The notes under the pieces were generated by a model. It saw nothing but the letters and a program-made list of their open reading frames with translations, searched no databases and had not been told where the DNA came from. Positions 32,953-43,110 of a stretch of DNA of 64,000 bases are shown here, piece by piece. The translations under genes and the position numbers were made by a program. Positions within the stretch are counted from its first letter, which is position 1, and every line of letters starts with the position of its first letter. Source of the DNA: Zhengitettix transpicula (Eukaryota > Arthropoda > Insecta > Orthoptera > Tetrigidae); assembly GCA_037074705.1 (NCBI GenBank), contig CM073590.1:242723601-242787600 (forward strand), written 5' to 3'.

Positions 32953-33990
32953 CAGGCTCTTTATTTAGCGTATTTCCATGATATCTTGTATAATGGGATG
33001 GATAAAGGCGACACGACGTGACGTAGTTGTTGACGTCACGCGCTGAAACTTTTCGAACCAATCCTGTCAACGGCGATTGGCAATGGGGAAATAATTAATT
33101 ATTTATCTTGAGCATTGCTACGATATGTTGTATATTAGGACGGATGGTTGACGTCGCGGCATGACGTAGTTGCTGACGTCACGCGCTGAAGTATTTCGAA
33201 CCCAACCCTGTCAACGGGAATTTTAACGGAGAAATAAGCCATCTAAAGTCAGTATCTTCCTTGTGTATAGAGAAAAAATAAATGTGGGGTATTTCAAGCT
33301 CTTTATTTAGCGTATTTCCACGATATCTTGAATATTGTGAGGGATAATGGAGTCACGGCGTGACGTAGTTGCTGACGTCACGGGCTGAAATATTTCGAAC
33401 CAATCCTGTCAACGGGAATTTTAATGGAGAAAGAAGCCATCTAAAGTCAGTATCTTTCCTGTGTATAGAGAAAAAATAAATATGGGGTGTTGGCAAATGA
33501 TCATTAAAGGAAATGGCGGCGTTGGAGATGTTAATAAAACCCTCACAATTCCTGACATCGGAAATAAATATATATATCCGACGGCGTCACAAATTGTATC
33601 GATTAAGTTTTTAAGAGATACAATTGTACCCTTTATTTTTTTAAATGCATTTCCAGTAATATCAGAAAGGTTCCCTTGATGAAAGTATCGAACGTTGCAA
33701 AGCAATATTAGATAATTATTTTATTTTCGATGTGGAAATAAAATTATCGATAGTAAGTTCGATATATTACTGTCGCACGTCGACTTCCGCATATAATAAA
33801 CTCTTTAATTATTGTTCAACTTTATACATAAACGTACAATTAATATAAATATATTGGGACGATTGGAAGACGTCACGACGTGACGTAGTTGCTGACGTCA
33901 CGCGGTGAAATTTTCCGAACCAATCCTGTCAACGCGGCTTGTCAATGGAGAAATAAGAAAATGTTTATTTTCCGTATAGCTACTGTATCT
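32953..33990 (+). repeat. Dispersed/tandem repeat carrying TGACGTCA and CCAAT
   Basis: The block GTGACGTAGTTGCTGACGTC followed by ACGCGCTGAAA, TTTCGAACCAATCCTGTCAA and CGG recurs near 33015, 33160, 33360 and 33880. Two units also share CATCTAAAGTCAGTATCTT at 33241 and 33439, a spacing of about 199 bp. Every unit has a full CRE-like palindrome, and most retain a CCAAT. Confidence 0.8.
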
Positions 33991-34722
33991 TGTATATTGG
34001 GACAGTATATATATATATATATATATATCAGTAAATAAAATCCGTCTCCTTTAATTAATTTATTGTTCAAGTCTCGCCATTACCGAAGCAACTAAAACTA
34101 AACAAAGATAAAACAAACCCAAAGATATGAACCTCATTTCTTCTTCTTCTTGTTATCAACTTATGAATGTAATAAATTCATTACACACAGATTGACGACG
34201 GCCATCTTGAACAATTTAGTATTCTCACTCTTCATCAATTTTGTTTACCGTTATAGTGTTTTTAAACGCAAATTGCTTGACTAATTAGGAGGGGGAAAAA
34301 AGGAGACTAACCAATTACTGGAGAAAAATTAAGTGCCAAGATAAACAAACACTGCACAACGGTTTTTTTTTTCAGCGTTCGTAAAAGTGATTTGAAACCC
34401 GCAGTATCTGCAGCAAACGACTCACAGAACTGACCTTAACGATTTTTACCATTTAATTGCGTCAGACGTTTCATATGATCAGCAAATTGATTTGAATGTG
34501 AACAGTTTATTGGATTAAGTGAAACCTATTTCCAAGAAATATACGAGCGATTATTCAAGCTTCAATCATAGTTAAAAAAAATTTAATTAAGAAATATGGA
34601 TTGGGAATAGAAAGGCCAAAAAGAACCGGGAATCAAACTTTTACATCTATACTCCTTTAATTAATTAATTAATTAAGTTAACCTTTTGTTTTTGATTGGG
34701 CATAAGACAAACAAAAATGAGA
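33991..34722. other. Short AT array then unique AT-rich sequence
   Basis: (AT)n at about 34006-34028; nothing else recognised. Confidence 0.5.
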
Positions 34723-35250
34723 GGTTTTTTTTAGGGTAACAATCTACATGAGGGTAATCCACATGGTGGCAACTCCCCTTTAATAGCATAGGAAGGGATC
34801 TGAAAGGGGCGATGCGGAAGGGTAGAGGAAGGTAGCCAAGGGTTAACTAGGGGCCCCCGGGCTATGGTTTAAGGATCCTACCCGGCAATTCGCCTAAAAG
34901 TAATGCAGGGAAACCCCCTAGAAAAACCTGCATCAGGTAGGTCTGGAATTGGGTACTTGCCCCTTCCGATAGCGGGAGAAGAGTTTGCTGTGGGGACGCA
35001 GCATTCCCTTTTCCGTGCTTCGACCAGTTTAGGAGGCAGCTGGCCGACTGTTCCAATGGGAACAACGAACAACTCTTACCGTATGCCCAAGGTCTGTGAC
35101 CCCGGAACATACACCTCTCAGGACAGGCCGAGGTGCCTCGGCTTGTGGGAACCTTAGTTCAAAAACGGAGAGGAAAAGGCATCCCCAAAGGTAGCCCCTT
35201 CCTGTCTCTCCTACAAGGTTCTGCCTGCGGGAGAATAGCCCTCGTAGACC
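34723..35250 (-). mobile_element. Family A retroposon (A11), full length
   Basis: Poly-T plus AGGGTAACAATCTACATGAG at the left, all internal blocks, and GCCTGCGGGAGAATAGCCCT at the 5' end. Very similar to A6 and A14. Confidence 0.9.
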
Positions 35251-35427
35251 TTCGTCCATCGCATAGAGGGTGTTTTCACGCTGTATGTGAATTTAATGCA
35301 AGTGATTAATAAATCAACAGAAGAAGAATGAAAACACCAGTGAATGATTATCATAGAGGTTATTAATTTTTTTCTTTTAGTATATGACGTTGCATTTATA
35401 TATATGTATATATATATATATATATAA
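35251..35427. other. No gene; AT microsatellite at the end
   Basis: (AT)n-like run at about 35398-35425 next to the start of a Helitron-like element. Confidence 0.6.
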
Positions 35428-35842
35428 TCTCCTAATAAATAAAGTAGCCTGTATTTTCCGCCATTTTCACCAAATTTCGACCACGTGTTCCTTTCGAACC
35501 GTAAACGAACACTGTGGTGGGTAAGGCACGACTACGAACTGCCCCAGAGACGGGGGGAGGTGGTTGAAAAATTTTAAACACACAAAAAATTCCGATATTT
35601 ACGTCGAATAAATATTTTTCGGGTGTCGGTGAGATCTATAGTGTTTCTCCCGATGTTGTTTTTGTATAATTTTAACCCCTGTACTGTATTGGCTGAGGGG
35701 GGGGGGTGGGAGGGGTGGAAGGATCGTTACACAAAAATAACTGCGAAAGAAAACCACACTAAATGGAGTCAAATCCTGGGGCTATGGATGTCGCTGAGTT
35801 TAAAATTATGACAACCCTAGCAACGGCGGACACCCCAGCTAG
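35428..35842 (+). mobile_element. Family D (Helitron-like) compact element
   Basis: A compact apparently complete copy of about 415 bp. The 5' end TCTCCTAATAAATAAAGTAG matches 53533 (TCTTCTAATAAATAAAATAG). One core unit follows (TCGGTGAGATCTATAGTGTT, TCTCCCGATGTTG, GATGTCGCTGAGTTTAAA). The 3' end CCTAGCAACGGCGGACACCC, CAGCTAG is followed by T, fitting a CTRR end inserted before a T. Confidence 0.65.
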
Positions 35843-35988
35843 TAATAATATATATATATTAAGAAGTAAGATTTTTCAGCACCGGTATTTAGCAGCCATA
35901 TTTGATATTCTGAAATTAATTAATTATATAGTAATAATAATATGTTGTTATTAAATAAGCCCCCCCCCCCCAAAAAAAACAATAATAT

Positions 35989-36031
35989 TACGACGTTTCG
36001 TACAATATTTTTTTCTGGACTTCATCGGGGA
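35989..36031 (-). ncRNA. Hammerhead-like motif, degenerate
   Basis: Minus strand reads CCGATGAAGTCCAG ... GTACGAAACGTCGTAAT. U4 is C. Left member of an outward-facing pair about 70 bp apart; GATACAGACAAT inside the left arm is mirrored by ATTGTCTGTCAC inside the right. Confidence 0.4.
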
Positions 36032-36099
36032 TACAGACAATTTTTTAAATATATAATTGTTAAATTTATAATTCTGTCTGAACCCGAAGTAATTGTCTG

Positions 36100-36140
36100 T
36101 CACGTGATGATGTCACAAACTGGTGTGGACGAAACGTCTT
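36100..36140 (+). ncRNA. Hammerhead-like motif, C3 changed
   Basis: GTGATGA, one T, GTCAC...GTGTGGAC as a helix II with a 2-nt bulge, GAAACGTC. C3 is G. Right member of the pair. Confidence 0.4.
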
Positions 36141-37211
36141 TATGTTACTGTTTTATGTGAATAATCTCAGGCTTTTTTTCTACCCCCGATAAAATTGATC
36201 CGAATTGCTGTTTTATTTAACAGTAATAATACGAATAATAACCCTCTTTATTCCGACAAAAAAAACAACCAACCGTGGTGTGTATGAAACGTCTAAAACG
36301 TCCGCGTCATGTCCAATTGTCAGGCTGATTGCCCCGTGACCTGTGCTGCTGGCACGCGTAGGGGGTAAAAAATATTTTTTTCTTGTAGTTTACCAAATTT
36401 ATTGTTTCCGGTTTACGCTGATTTATTTTCTAAGTTAAAATCGTCGACGAAAACACCTGTTGAGTATTTTACAGACTGAACTGCACGGAAATCCCAGGTC
36501 ACTTTCAATCTAGAAGAAACTCTCCCCCCCTCCCTTCCCCGCCACTACTTCGACAGTCCAAGAAGAAGGGAAAAAAATGAAGCTTCTTCACACGACAATT
36601 AAACGGGGACGGGACGACACGAGAGTCTCTCTAATTACCCGAGCAAACAACGCAAAGTAGCTTTTCTCACTTTCATCAGAACGTCAATTGGGAAAAACCT
36701 TATTTCTCCTCTCCCATGGCGGAAAATGAAGTAGCGAAAGAAAGAAAGGGGGCGCTTTCGTTTTACTCTGGAAGTGTGTGTCTGTGTGTGTGTATACTCT
36801 TTCTTTCTCTCTCGTCTTCCGTCCGTCTTCACCGACGCACGCGATGAGAGAGAGAGAGAGAGAGAGAAAATGAGTAGAGCTTCAATGTCAGCCTGGGACA
36901 TTTACCTTCACGATGTCTTCGTAATCCTCGGGGGGTTTCACTAACTGCTGAACACGTAGAATAGTTCTGGAGTATCTAGTCTTCTTTTTTAAAAAAAATA
37001 TAACTGATTTACTAAGGAATAATGGACACCAAACGAGCAAAAAGAAGATTATTTAAATTTATTGAAATAAAGATTCGACGCTCAAGTCAAAGAGCAAATG
37101 GTTAAAAATTAATCACAGTTAAATGGATGGGAAAATGGCGCGTCCAGTGTTGGGAATCAAACCCAAGGACCTCCTTCCTGAGTTTCTAACAAACAAAACT
37201 GAGCCAATCCT
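36141..37211. other. No gene recognised
   Basis: CT/GA and GT short tracts at 36780-36870. The minus frame at 36635-36901 crosses them and has no domain. Confidence 0.45.
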
Positions 37212-37322
37212 GTCGACTCCACCCCGCCGCGATCAGCCCCGACCTTCTCCTACAACATTGGCAGAGCTTCAGACACACCCGGGAAGCGGAAGGTCCCGGG
37301 TTCGATTCCCGGTGGGGTCGAC
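37212..37322 (+). ncRNA. tRNA-like element (SINE head or tRNA pseudogene)
   Basis: Opens GTCGACTCCACC and closes GGTGGGGTCGAC, pairing over 12 bp with one G-U. Inside are TTGGCAGAGC (D-arm-like), a GCTTC...GAAGC anticodon-like stem, and CCGGGTTCGATTCCCGG, a perfect T-arm with the GGTTCGATTCC box B. It is longer than a tRNA (111 nt), and the 5' third does not fold like a D arm, so a functional tRNA is unlikely. T-rich sequence follows. Confidence 0.6.
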
Positions 37323-37734
37323 TATTTTTTTTCCCCGATGATACACTTAAAACAACGCCCAAGTTTTGAGAAACCATTTGTATTATTTTATTTTATTTTT
37401 TATATTAAAATAGTCCTCGTACTGAGGACGAAACCGGATACGTCATTACATAAAATTACAGTAGAATTATAGGATGCTACAATTAGAAGTTGACATTAAA
37501 ATCGGGAAACACAAATTTATTTCCCCTGTCCAACATAAGTAAAAAAAAACTATATCGTAATAAAAATAAAAATAATAACCCTTTAACTATACTAAGGGTA
37601 TAATATAATGTTTACAGTATTCTCAAAAAAAAAATTATACGCACTACGGGGGAAAAAAATAAATGTTTGGAGAATTAAGTATAATAAAATATAGAATTAC
37701 ACATCATAGGACAATAAACAAAATAATTACAATA
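37323..37734. other. AT-rich, nothing recognised
   Basis: T-rich then A-rich sequence, possibly the body or tail of the preceding SINE-like unit. Confidence 0.4.
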
Positions 37735-37774
37735 TTACGACGTTCCGTTCACTGTATCTGGACTTCTTCAGCAA
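37735..37774 (-). ncRNA. Hammerhead-like motif, degenerate
   Basis: Minus strand reads GCTGAAGAAGTCCAG ... GAACGGAACGTCGTAATATTG. GAAAC is GGAAC. Outward pair with 37869-37913; the flanks CAATATTACGACG and CGTCATAATATTG are mirror images. Confidence 0.4.
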
Positions 37775-37868
37775 GGTAATGTTGCAGTTAACTACAAGGA
37801 TAAGTCATTTATTGACATTTTTTAATTTAATAGCATTAACTTCACGGAGAAGTTTATTTATGACTGTT

Positions 37869-37913
37869 TTACCTGACGACATCCCCCGAAACTGTGTTAC
37901 GAAACGTCATAAT
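37869..37913 (+). ncRNA. Hammerhead-like motif, helix II lost
   Basis: CCTGACGACATCC ... TTACGAAACGTCATAATATTG. Core boxes are intact but the region between them does not pair. Probably inactive. Confidence 0.35.
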
Positions 37914-38027
37914 ATTGTCATATATATATATATATATTATTGTTATCTTTTTATCTTGAATAATATAATTTTCTTCCTGATAAATTGGCCGTTTTTTTCC
38001 CCTGAACCTATTAAATTGTAAAAATGT

Positions 38028-38070
38028 TACCGTGGCAGCAGCTTTTAACCACTAAGCTATCCTTGTCGAC
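38028..38070 (-). ncRNA. tRNA-like 5' fragment
   Basis: Minus strand: GTCGACAAGGATAGCTTAGT then GGTTAAAAGCTGC, an excellent box A / D-arm (TAGCTTAGTGG) starting with the same GTCGAC as its neighbours. No box B follows, so it is truncated. Confidence 0.55.
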
Positions 38071-38396
38071 TCCCGATCCGCGGTCCTCCTTAGACCTAAA
38101 TTCGGCTCACTTTTTTTCTTCACGTCCTAGTTATAGGACATTTTTGTATGTTGATCACAAGTGTTAGGTTTCACACCCCCCCCCCTCCCCCGTCCCCGCA
38201 TGCTTAAAATAAATAACTTAGCATGACCTGAGACCTGATGGTCAGTTAAGCTTCCCCCCCCCTTTATTCCGGAATTAATACTTCCAGAAACCTATCATCA
38301 ACATAAAATGTCTCTCCCTCACCAGGCGTTTCAATTAGGACCATGAATAAAAAGTGACTTGTAGGTCCAACGGAGGAATTTCGCACCGCATCCGGA

Positions 38397-38455
38397 GTCG
38401 ACATGGACAGCTCAGTAGTTATACCGTCGCGCCCCTTGTAATCGGTCCTGTCGAC
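38397..38455 (+). ncRNA. tRNA-like element with T-arm deleted
   Basis: GTCGACATGGACAGCTCAGT at the 5' end and CCTGTCGAC at the 3' end give a 7-bp GTCGACA/TGTCGAC acceptor-like stem. D-arm-like and anticodon-like parts are present; the T-arm with box B is missing. Confidence 0.5.
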
Positions 38456-38535
38456 GTGCTTAACATAAACAAATATTCATAATAAGTTTCCATTAACTGC
38501 TTCCCAACGCATCTTAAAAAGTTGCTCACGTCACA

Positions 38536-38566
38536 GTTGTGACGTTTCAAACTCTTGGTCACGTCA
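38536..38566 (-). ncRNA. Hammerhead-like motif relic
   Basis: Minus strand: GTGACCAAGAGTTTGAAACG followed by TCAC. Only the GAAACGTC box and position relative to 38718-38760 support membership. Confidence 0.25.
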
Positions 38567-38717
38567 AAATTGGATTTTTTTCTAGTAACTGAATATAACT
38601 TCAAAAGTTTTAATTTAACGTCTGTTTCTTGTGTTAATAAGAACAATTGATGTCCTTATACTTTGTACAGTTATACAGTAAATCTAATCATTGGTAAATA
38701 CCTCCTCTGTAGGAAAA

Positions 38718-38760
38718 AAATACCTGAAGACGATAAAAAAGACGGACCGAAACGTCATCA
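38718..38760 (+). ncRNA. Hammerhead-like motif, weak helix II
   Basis: CCTGAAGACGATAAAAAAGA, CGGACCGAAACGTCATC. Core boxes intact; helix II pairs poorly. A close relative with AGGAAAAAAAGACGTACC lies at 56738. Confidence 0.4.
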
Positions 38761-39092
38761 TAATATACATAAAAATAATAAAACGTGTCTGAGTGAGGTC
38801 GTCAATTGTTTTTTTTATTAAATATAACTTACTTGGTATTGTGAGTTTATATATTTATATATATATATATAATATCAGTTCCAGAACTCTCCAGTAGAGG
38901 TACGCGGGAAACAGAATGGAATTCGCCACTGTAGCGAAATTAAGTGGCAGTGAAAGCAAACGTGAGAACGTTGAGAAATCCCTCATGTGTAAATAGAAGT
39001 TTCTACTGCAGAAAAAAAAATTATATATAGATATTTGAAGGTCACATACCTCCAATAATGATGACAGATTCAGAGGAGTAAGACGAGCAGAT

Positions 39093-39096
<4 letters not shown>
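38761..39096. other. No gene; short AT tract
   Basis: AT tract at about 38850-38872; otherwise unique-looking. Confidence 0.5.
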
Positions 39097-39160
<64 letters not shown>

Positions 39161-39163
39161 AGG
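39097..39163. repeat. (GA)n array
   Basis: Nearly pure GA dinucleotide run. Confidence 0.97.
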
Positions 39164-39179
39164 ACAAAGGGAAAAAAAG

Positions 39180-40955
39180 AGGAACAGAGTTGCTTTGTCA
39201 CGATAGAAAACTTAATTTAGGGTGAACTTTGTTGTAATTTCATTGAAATGGAAAGAGATTGACTCACCAAAAAAATCGTAGAGTGAGATAAGGCAACATC
39301 AGCGAGCTTTGGCAACGTTGTTCCATTACGGAATATTTTTTTTAAAAAAAAATTCGCACTCTATGGTTTATAAAATGAATGTGTGTGTGTGTGTGTGTGT
39401 AAAATAATATTTTTTATTTCAAACACCGTGTAATTAAATAAAAATAAAAATAGAGGTTGTTAAAAAAGTAGAGAGAGACAGAGAGAGACAGAGAGAGACG
39501 GAGAGAGAGAGACGGAGAGAGACGGATAGAGAGAGACGGGGAGAGAGAGGCGGAGAGAGAGATGGAGACAGACTGAGAGAGAGAGACGGAGAGAGATGTA
39601 GAGATTGACTGAGAGAGAGACGGAGAGAGAGACGGAGAGAGAGACAGAGAGAGACAGGGAGAGACAGGGAGTGACAGGGAGAGACAGGGAGAGACTGAGG
39701 GAGACTGAGAGAGACAGAGAGAGACAGAGAGAGACAGAGAGAGACAGAGAGACAGAGAGAGACAGAGACAGATAGAGAGAGACACAGAGACGGGCAGAGA
39801 CGGGCAGAGAGAGACAGAGTGAGAGACAGAGGGAGACAGAGAGAGACAGAGAGAGACAGAGAGAGACAGAGAGAGACAGAGAGAGACACAGAGACAGACA
39901 GAGACGGGCAGAGAGAGACAGAGAGAGAGAGAGAGAGACAGAGAGAGAGTCAATGAGAGAGAGTCAATGAGAGAGACAGAGAGAGAGACAATGAGATAGA
40001 CAGAGAGAGACACCGAGAGAGAGAGAGAGAGTTAACTTCGGAAAAATTTGGTATTTCAGGTACACAGGCTGTCAGGAAGTTGTTATTAACAATACAGTAT
40101 TTTTTTTTAAAAAAACAAAAAAAAACAAATAATAATATCTCTGGCCTTCATCAAGCCATTTTAGGAAGCAAACACAGACCCTTTACACAAGTGGGCGGAC
40201 ATGTGCAATGGCTGCCGATGCAACTGTGACGCGAGATCCTCATTGACGTATGTCTGTTTGCTCTGATTCGCTAATCTGGCTGTTTTAGGATTACTGGAAA
40301 TGTTGGATTGGCTGTGTGTTGTATGTTCATCTCGCGGACGTTGATGGATCACAAATGTGGACAATTCCAGATAACATTGTTGATGACGGCGGGCGGTGAT
40401 GATCCTCGCCCCCCCTTCCCCCCTAACCACCCTTCAATCATTCACAAGCAACCTACAGGACGAAATTGTATGGTGCACATCGTTCCTCTAGTAGGTCCGG
40501 AAAAGGGAGTTGCATCAGACTTTTAACAGCCCCAAAAGAACTGAAGATGGCTGATGAATTTTTTAATTAAAAAATAAATAAAAATACTGTTAATAACAAC
40601 TTCCTCACAGCCTGTGTACCTGAAATACCCAACTTTTCCACCATCAACAACAGATCTATCTCTCTCTCAACTTTTTTAACACCCTGTAGTTTTATTTTAA
40701 ATATAATTACACGGTGTTTTCAAAAAAAAAATTTAAACACACACACATTGGAGGGTGAATTAAAAAAAGCACTTTTATATTAAAAAATGGAGTATGGAGC
40801 AACGTTGCCAAAGTTCGCCGATGTTGCGTTATCTCAATCTATGTTTTTTTTTTTTTTTTTTTTTTTTTGCTGGAGTCAATCTCTTTCCATTTCAATGAAA
40901 TTACGACAAAGTTCACCCTAAATTAAATTTAAATCGTGGCGAAGCAATTCTGTTG
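39180..40955. repeat. Foldback element of about 1.8 kb containing a GA-rich array in one arm
   Basis: Left arm blocks TAGGGTGAACTTTGTTGTAA, TTTCATTGAAATGGAAAGAG, TTTGGCAACGTTGTTCCA (39210-39340), ACACCGTGTAATTAAATAAA (39423) and TTCAGGTACACAGGCTGTCA (40055) reappear inverted and in reverse order at 40570-40930. The 39470-40031 array occupies one arm only; the other arm has just CTCTCTCTC there. The centre (40143 / 40543) has a weak inverted pair CTTCATCAAGCCAT / ATGGCTGATGAA. Confidence 0.85.
39470..40031. repeat. (GAGAGACA)n array
   Basis: About 560 bp of GA-rich repeats with periodic C. Frames up to 199 residues of Leu/Ser/Cys on the minus strand are repeat artefacts. Confidence 0.97.
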
Positions 40956-41040
40956 CATAGTTGCTGGCCATATTTTATTTCATAAAAACAGGAAAGCAGT
41001 TAATTTGTCACATGAAATTTGTATTTATCGAACCAGAACA

Positions 41041-41084
41041 AATACGTCGTTTCGTCCATAAATTTGGGAACTTCATCAGACAAC
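41041..41084 (-). ncRNA. Hammerhead-like motif, cleavage site altered
   Basis: Minus strand: TCTGATGAAGTTCCCAAATT, TATGGACGAAACGACGTATT. Core and helix II (GTTCC/GGAC with a bulge) are good, but GTC before the cleavage site is GAC. Confidence 0.4.
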
Positions 41085-41387
41085 AGATGTTTGTCACTGT
41101 GTTGATTCAACCCCTTTTAGAAACCGTTATTCGACCCCACGTACTGGAGGAGCCTTCCAGAGTCCAGTTAGTCGAAGGCACGAAATAACACACCGATTTC
41201 ATTTTGTCCTATTCAGCTGAAATACGATTTTTTTAAAAGGACCAGGACTTATATTAGTCTGTTTTAAAAAAGGGGCCAGCTGTATAGGAGGAGTGTGTGA
41301 CGTGCACGCTCTAACTCTTCCACCTTTTTTTGTGGTGTGAGGGAAACACTGTTCGCCATTGTGTTTTACCCCTGAGTCAGTGCATAC
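41085..41387. other. No gene recognised
   Basis: Unique-looking sequence before the long pyrimidine array. Confidence 0.5.
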
Positions 41388-42384
41388 GTGACTCTCTCTC
41401 TCTGCCTCTCTCTGTTTATCTCTGTCTCTCTCGCTCTCCCTGCCTCTCTCTCTGTGTCTCTCTCTGTCACTCTCCGCCTCTCTCGCTCTCACTGTTTATC
41501 TCTGCCTCTGTCTCTCTCTACCTCTCTCTTTCTCTGTCTCTCTCTGTCACTGCCTCTCTCTTTCTCTGTCTCTCTCTGTATCTGTCTCTCTCTGTCTCTG
41601 CCTCTCTCTGCCTCTCTCGCTCTCTCTGGCTCTCTATGTCTCTCTCTGGCTCTCTCTGCTTTCACTCTGGATCTCCCTGCCTCTCTCGCTCTCCCTGCCT
41701 CTCTCTCGCTCTCTCTGTCTCTGTCTGTCTCTCTCTTTAGCTCTCTCTGCCTCTCTCGGTCTCTCTGTCTCTGCCTCCCTCTGTCTCTGCCTCTCTCGCT
41801 CTCTCTGTCACTGCCTCTCTCTCTGTGTATCTCTCTCTCGCTGCCTCTCTCTCTGTGTCTCTATCTGTCTCTCTGCCTCTCTCGCTCTCTCTGTTTATCT
41901 CTGCCCCTATCGCTCTCTCTGACTCTGCCTCTCTCTTTCTCTGTCTCTCTCTGTATCTGTCTCTCTCTGTCTCTGCCTCTCTCGCTCTCTCTGTCTCTCT
42001 CTGCCTCACTCTGGCTCTCCCTGCCTCTCTCGCTCTCCCTGCCTCTCTCTCGCTCTCTCTGTCTGTATCTCTCTCTCGCTGCCTCTCTCTGTGTCTCTAT
42101 CTGTCTCTCTGCCCCTATCGCTCTCTCTGTCTCTCTCTGCCTCTCTCTTTCGCGCTCTCTCTGTATCTCTCTCTGTGTCTCTGCCTCTCTCGCTGTCTCT
42201 GGCGCACTCTGGCTCTCTCTGTCTCTGGCTCACTCTGGCTCTCCCTGCCTCTCTCGCTCTCGCTGCCTCTCTCTCACTCTCTCTGTCTCTCTCGCTCTCT
42301 CTGTCTCTCTCTCTGCCTCTCTCGCTCTCTGTCTCTCTCTGTCTCTCTCTTTCGCTCTCTCTGTCTCTGTCTTTCTGTCTCTGG
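41388..42384. repeat. (TCTCTG)-type array of about 1 kb
   Basis: Degenerate hexamer-like mixture of TCTCTG, CCTCTC and GCTCTC. It gives long open frames on both strands (343 residues plus, up to 90 minus) that encode only Leu/Ser or Arg/Glu runs. Confidence 0.97.
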
Positions 42385-43110
42385 GTTTAGTTACATCATT
42401 AGTATTTTTTTTATGTTGATTGTGTGCCTTTTGAGTTTTTCAAGGTTTGTAGTGACGCTTCAGGAGCTCCCAAAAACGTTTGCGATTTTTAAATTGGACG
42501 TTAGTATCGAATCCATTGTTTTCGTGGTCGTTTTTTGGTTCAAGGACGTCATTAGTATTTTTATGTTAATTGACTTGCAGATTTTTTTTTCTTCTGATAA
42601 GCAGGTTCTCACGCGGCAGGATAACCCCCTGTAATATAGTCTCTGTGGAGTAGAGAGCGTTTTGTGTGGTAAGATTAGTAACGAAGTGGGAGACACAAAG
42701 TGTTTTAATTTAATCCAGAGAACCAGACATACGGAAACATTGGGAAAAGGAAAGGGAAAAAAAATAAGGAGAGAGGATTGATGCGAAGGAATGCTGAGGA
42801 TCCTTCTACAGCAAGTTACCTTGAAGACGACGCCACACGTACAGTAGTCCAAAGTTCGTCTTTCGCTCAGAGAAACCGTCGGAGAGGATTAAGACGTTGT
42901 AGTAGGATCTGCTTGCGTAAGATCGACTCTGGATGCGGCCCGCTATCTTTCTTCTCCTCTTCCCACTCTTATCAGCGATGTTGTTGGCAGCCATTCGCTG
43001 TCTCTGCTGCTGCTGCTGCAAACAGAAGAAGCGTCTGAGTCATCTCAATTTCACGCGGAGAAGAATCGAGACGCACGTCGAAGGTGACTCAAGGAACGGA
43101 CAACTGCAAC
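42385..43110. other. No gene confirmed; open frames at 42460-43038
   Basis: A 130-residue minus frame (42460-42852) and an 86-residue plus frame (42778-43038) overlap. Neither contains a recognised domain. (CTG)n near 43006. Confidence 0.4.

Noticed and set aside
37186..37377. Minus frame containing HRESNPGPSA
   Set aside because: This peptide comes from reading the tRNA T-arm (GGTTCGATTCCCGG) backwards; not a protein.
39414..40013. 199-residue Leu/Ser-rich frame on the minus strand
   Set aside because: It is the (GAGAGACA)n array read on the other strand.
41388..42634. Open frames of 269 and 343 residues
   Set aside because: They translate a TCTCTG array into Leu/Ser/Cys; the opposite strand is open as Arg/Glu. 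No gene.
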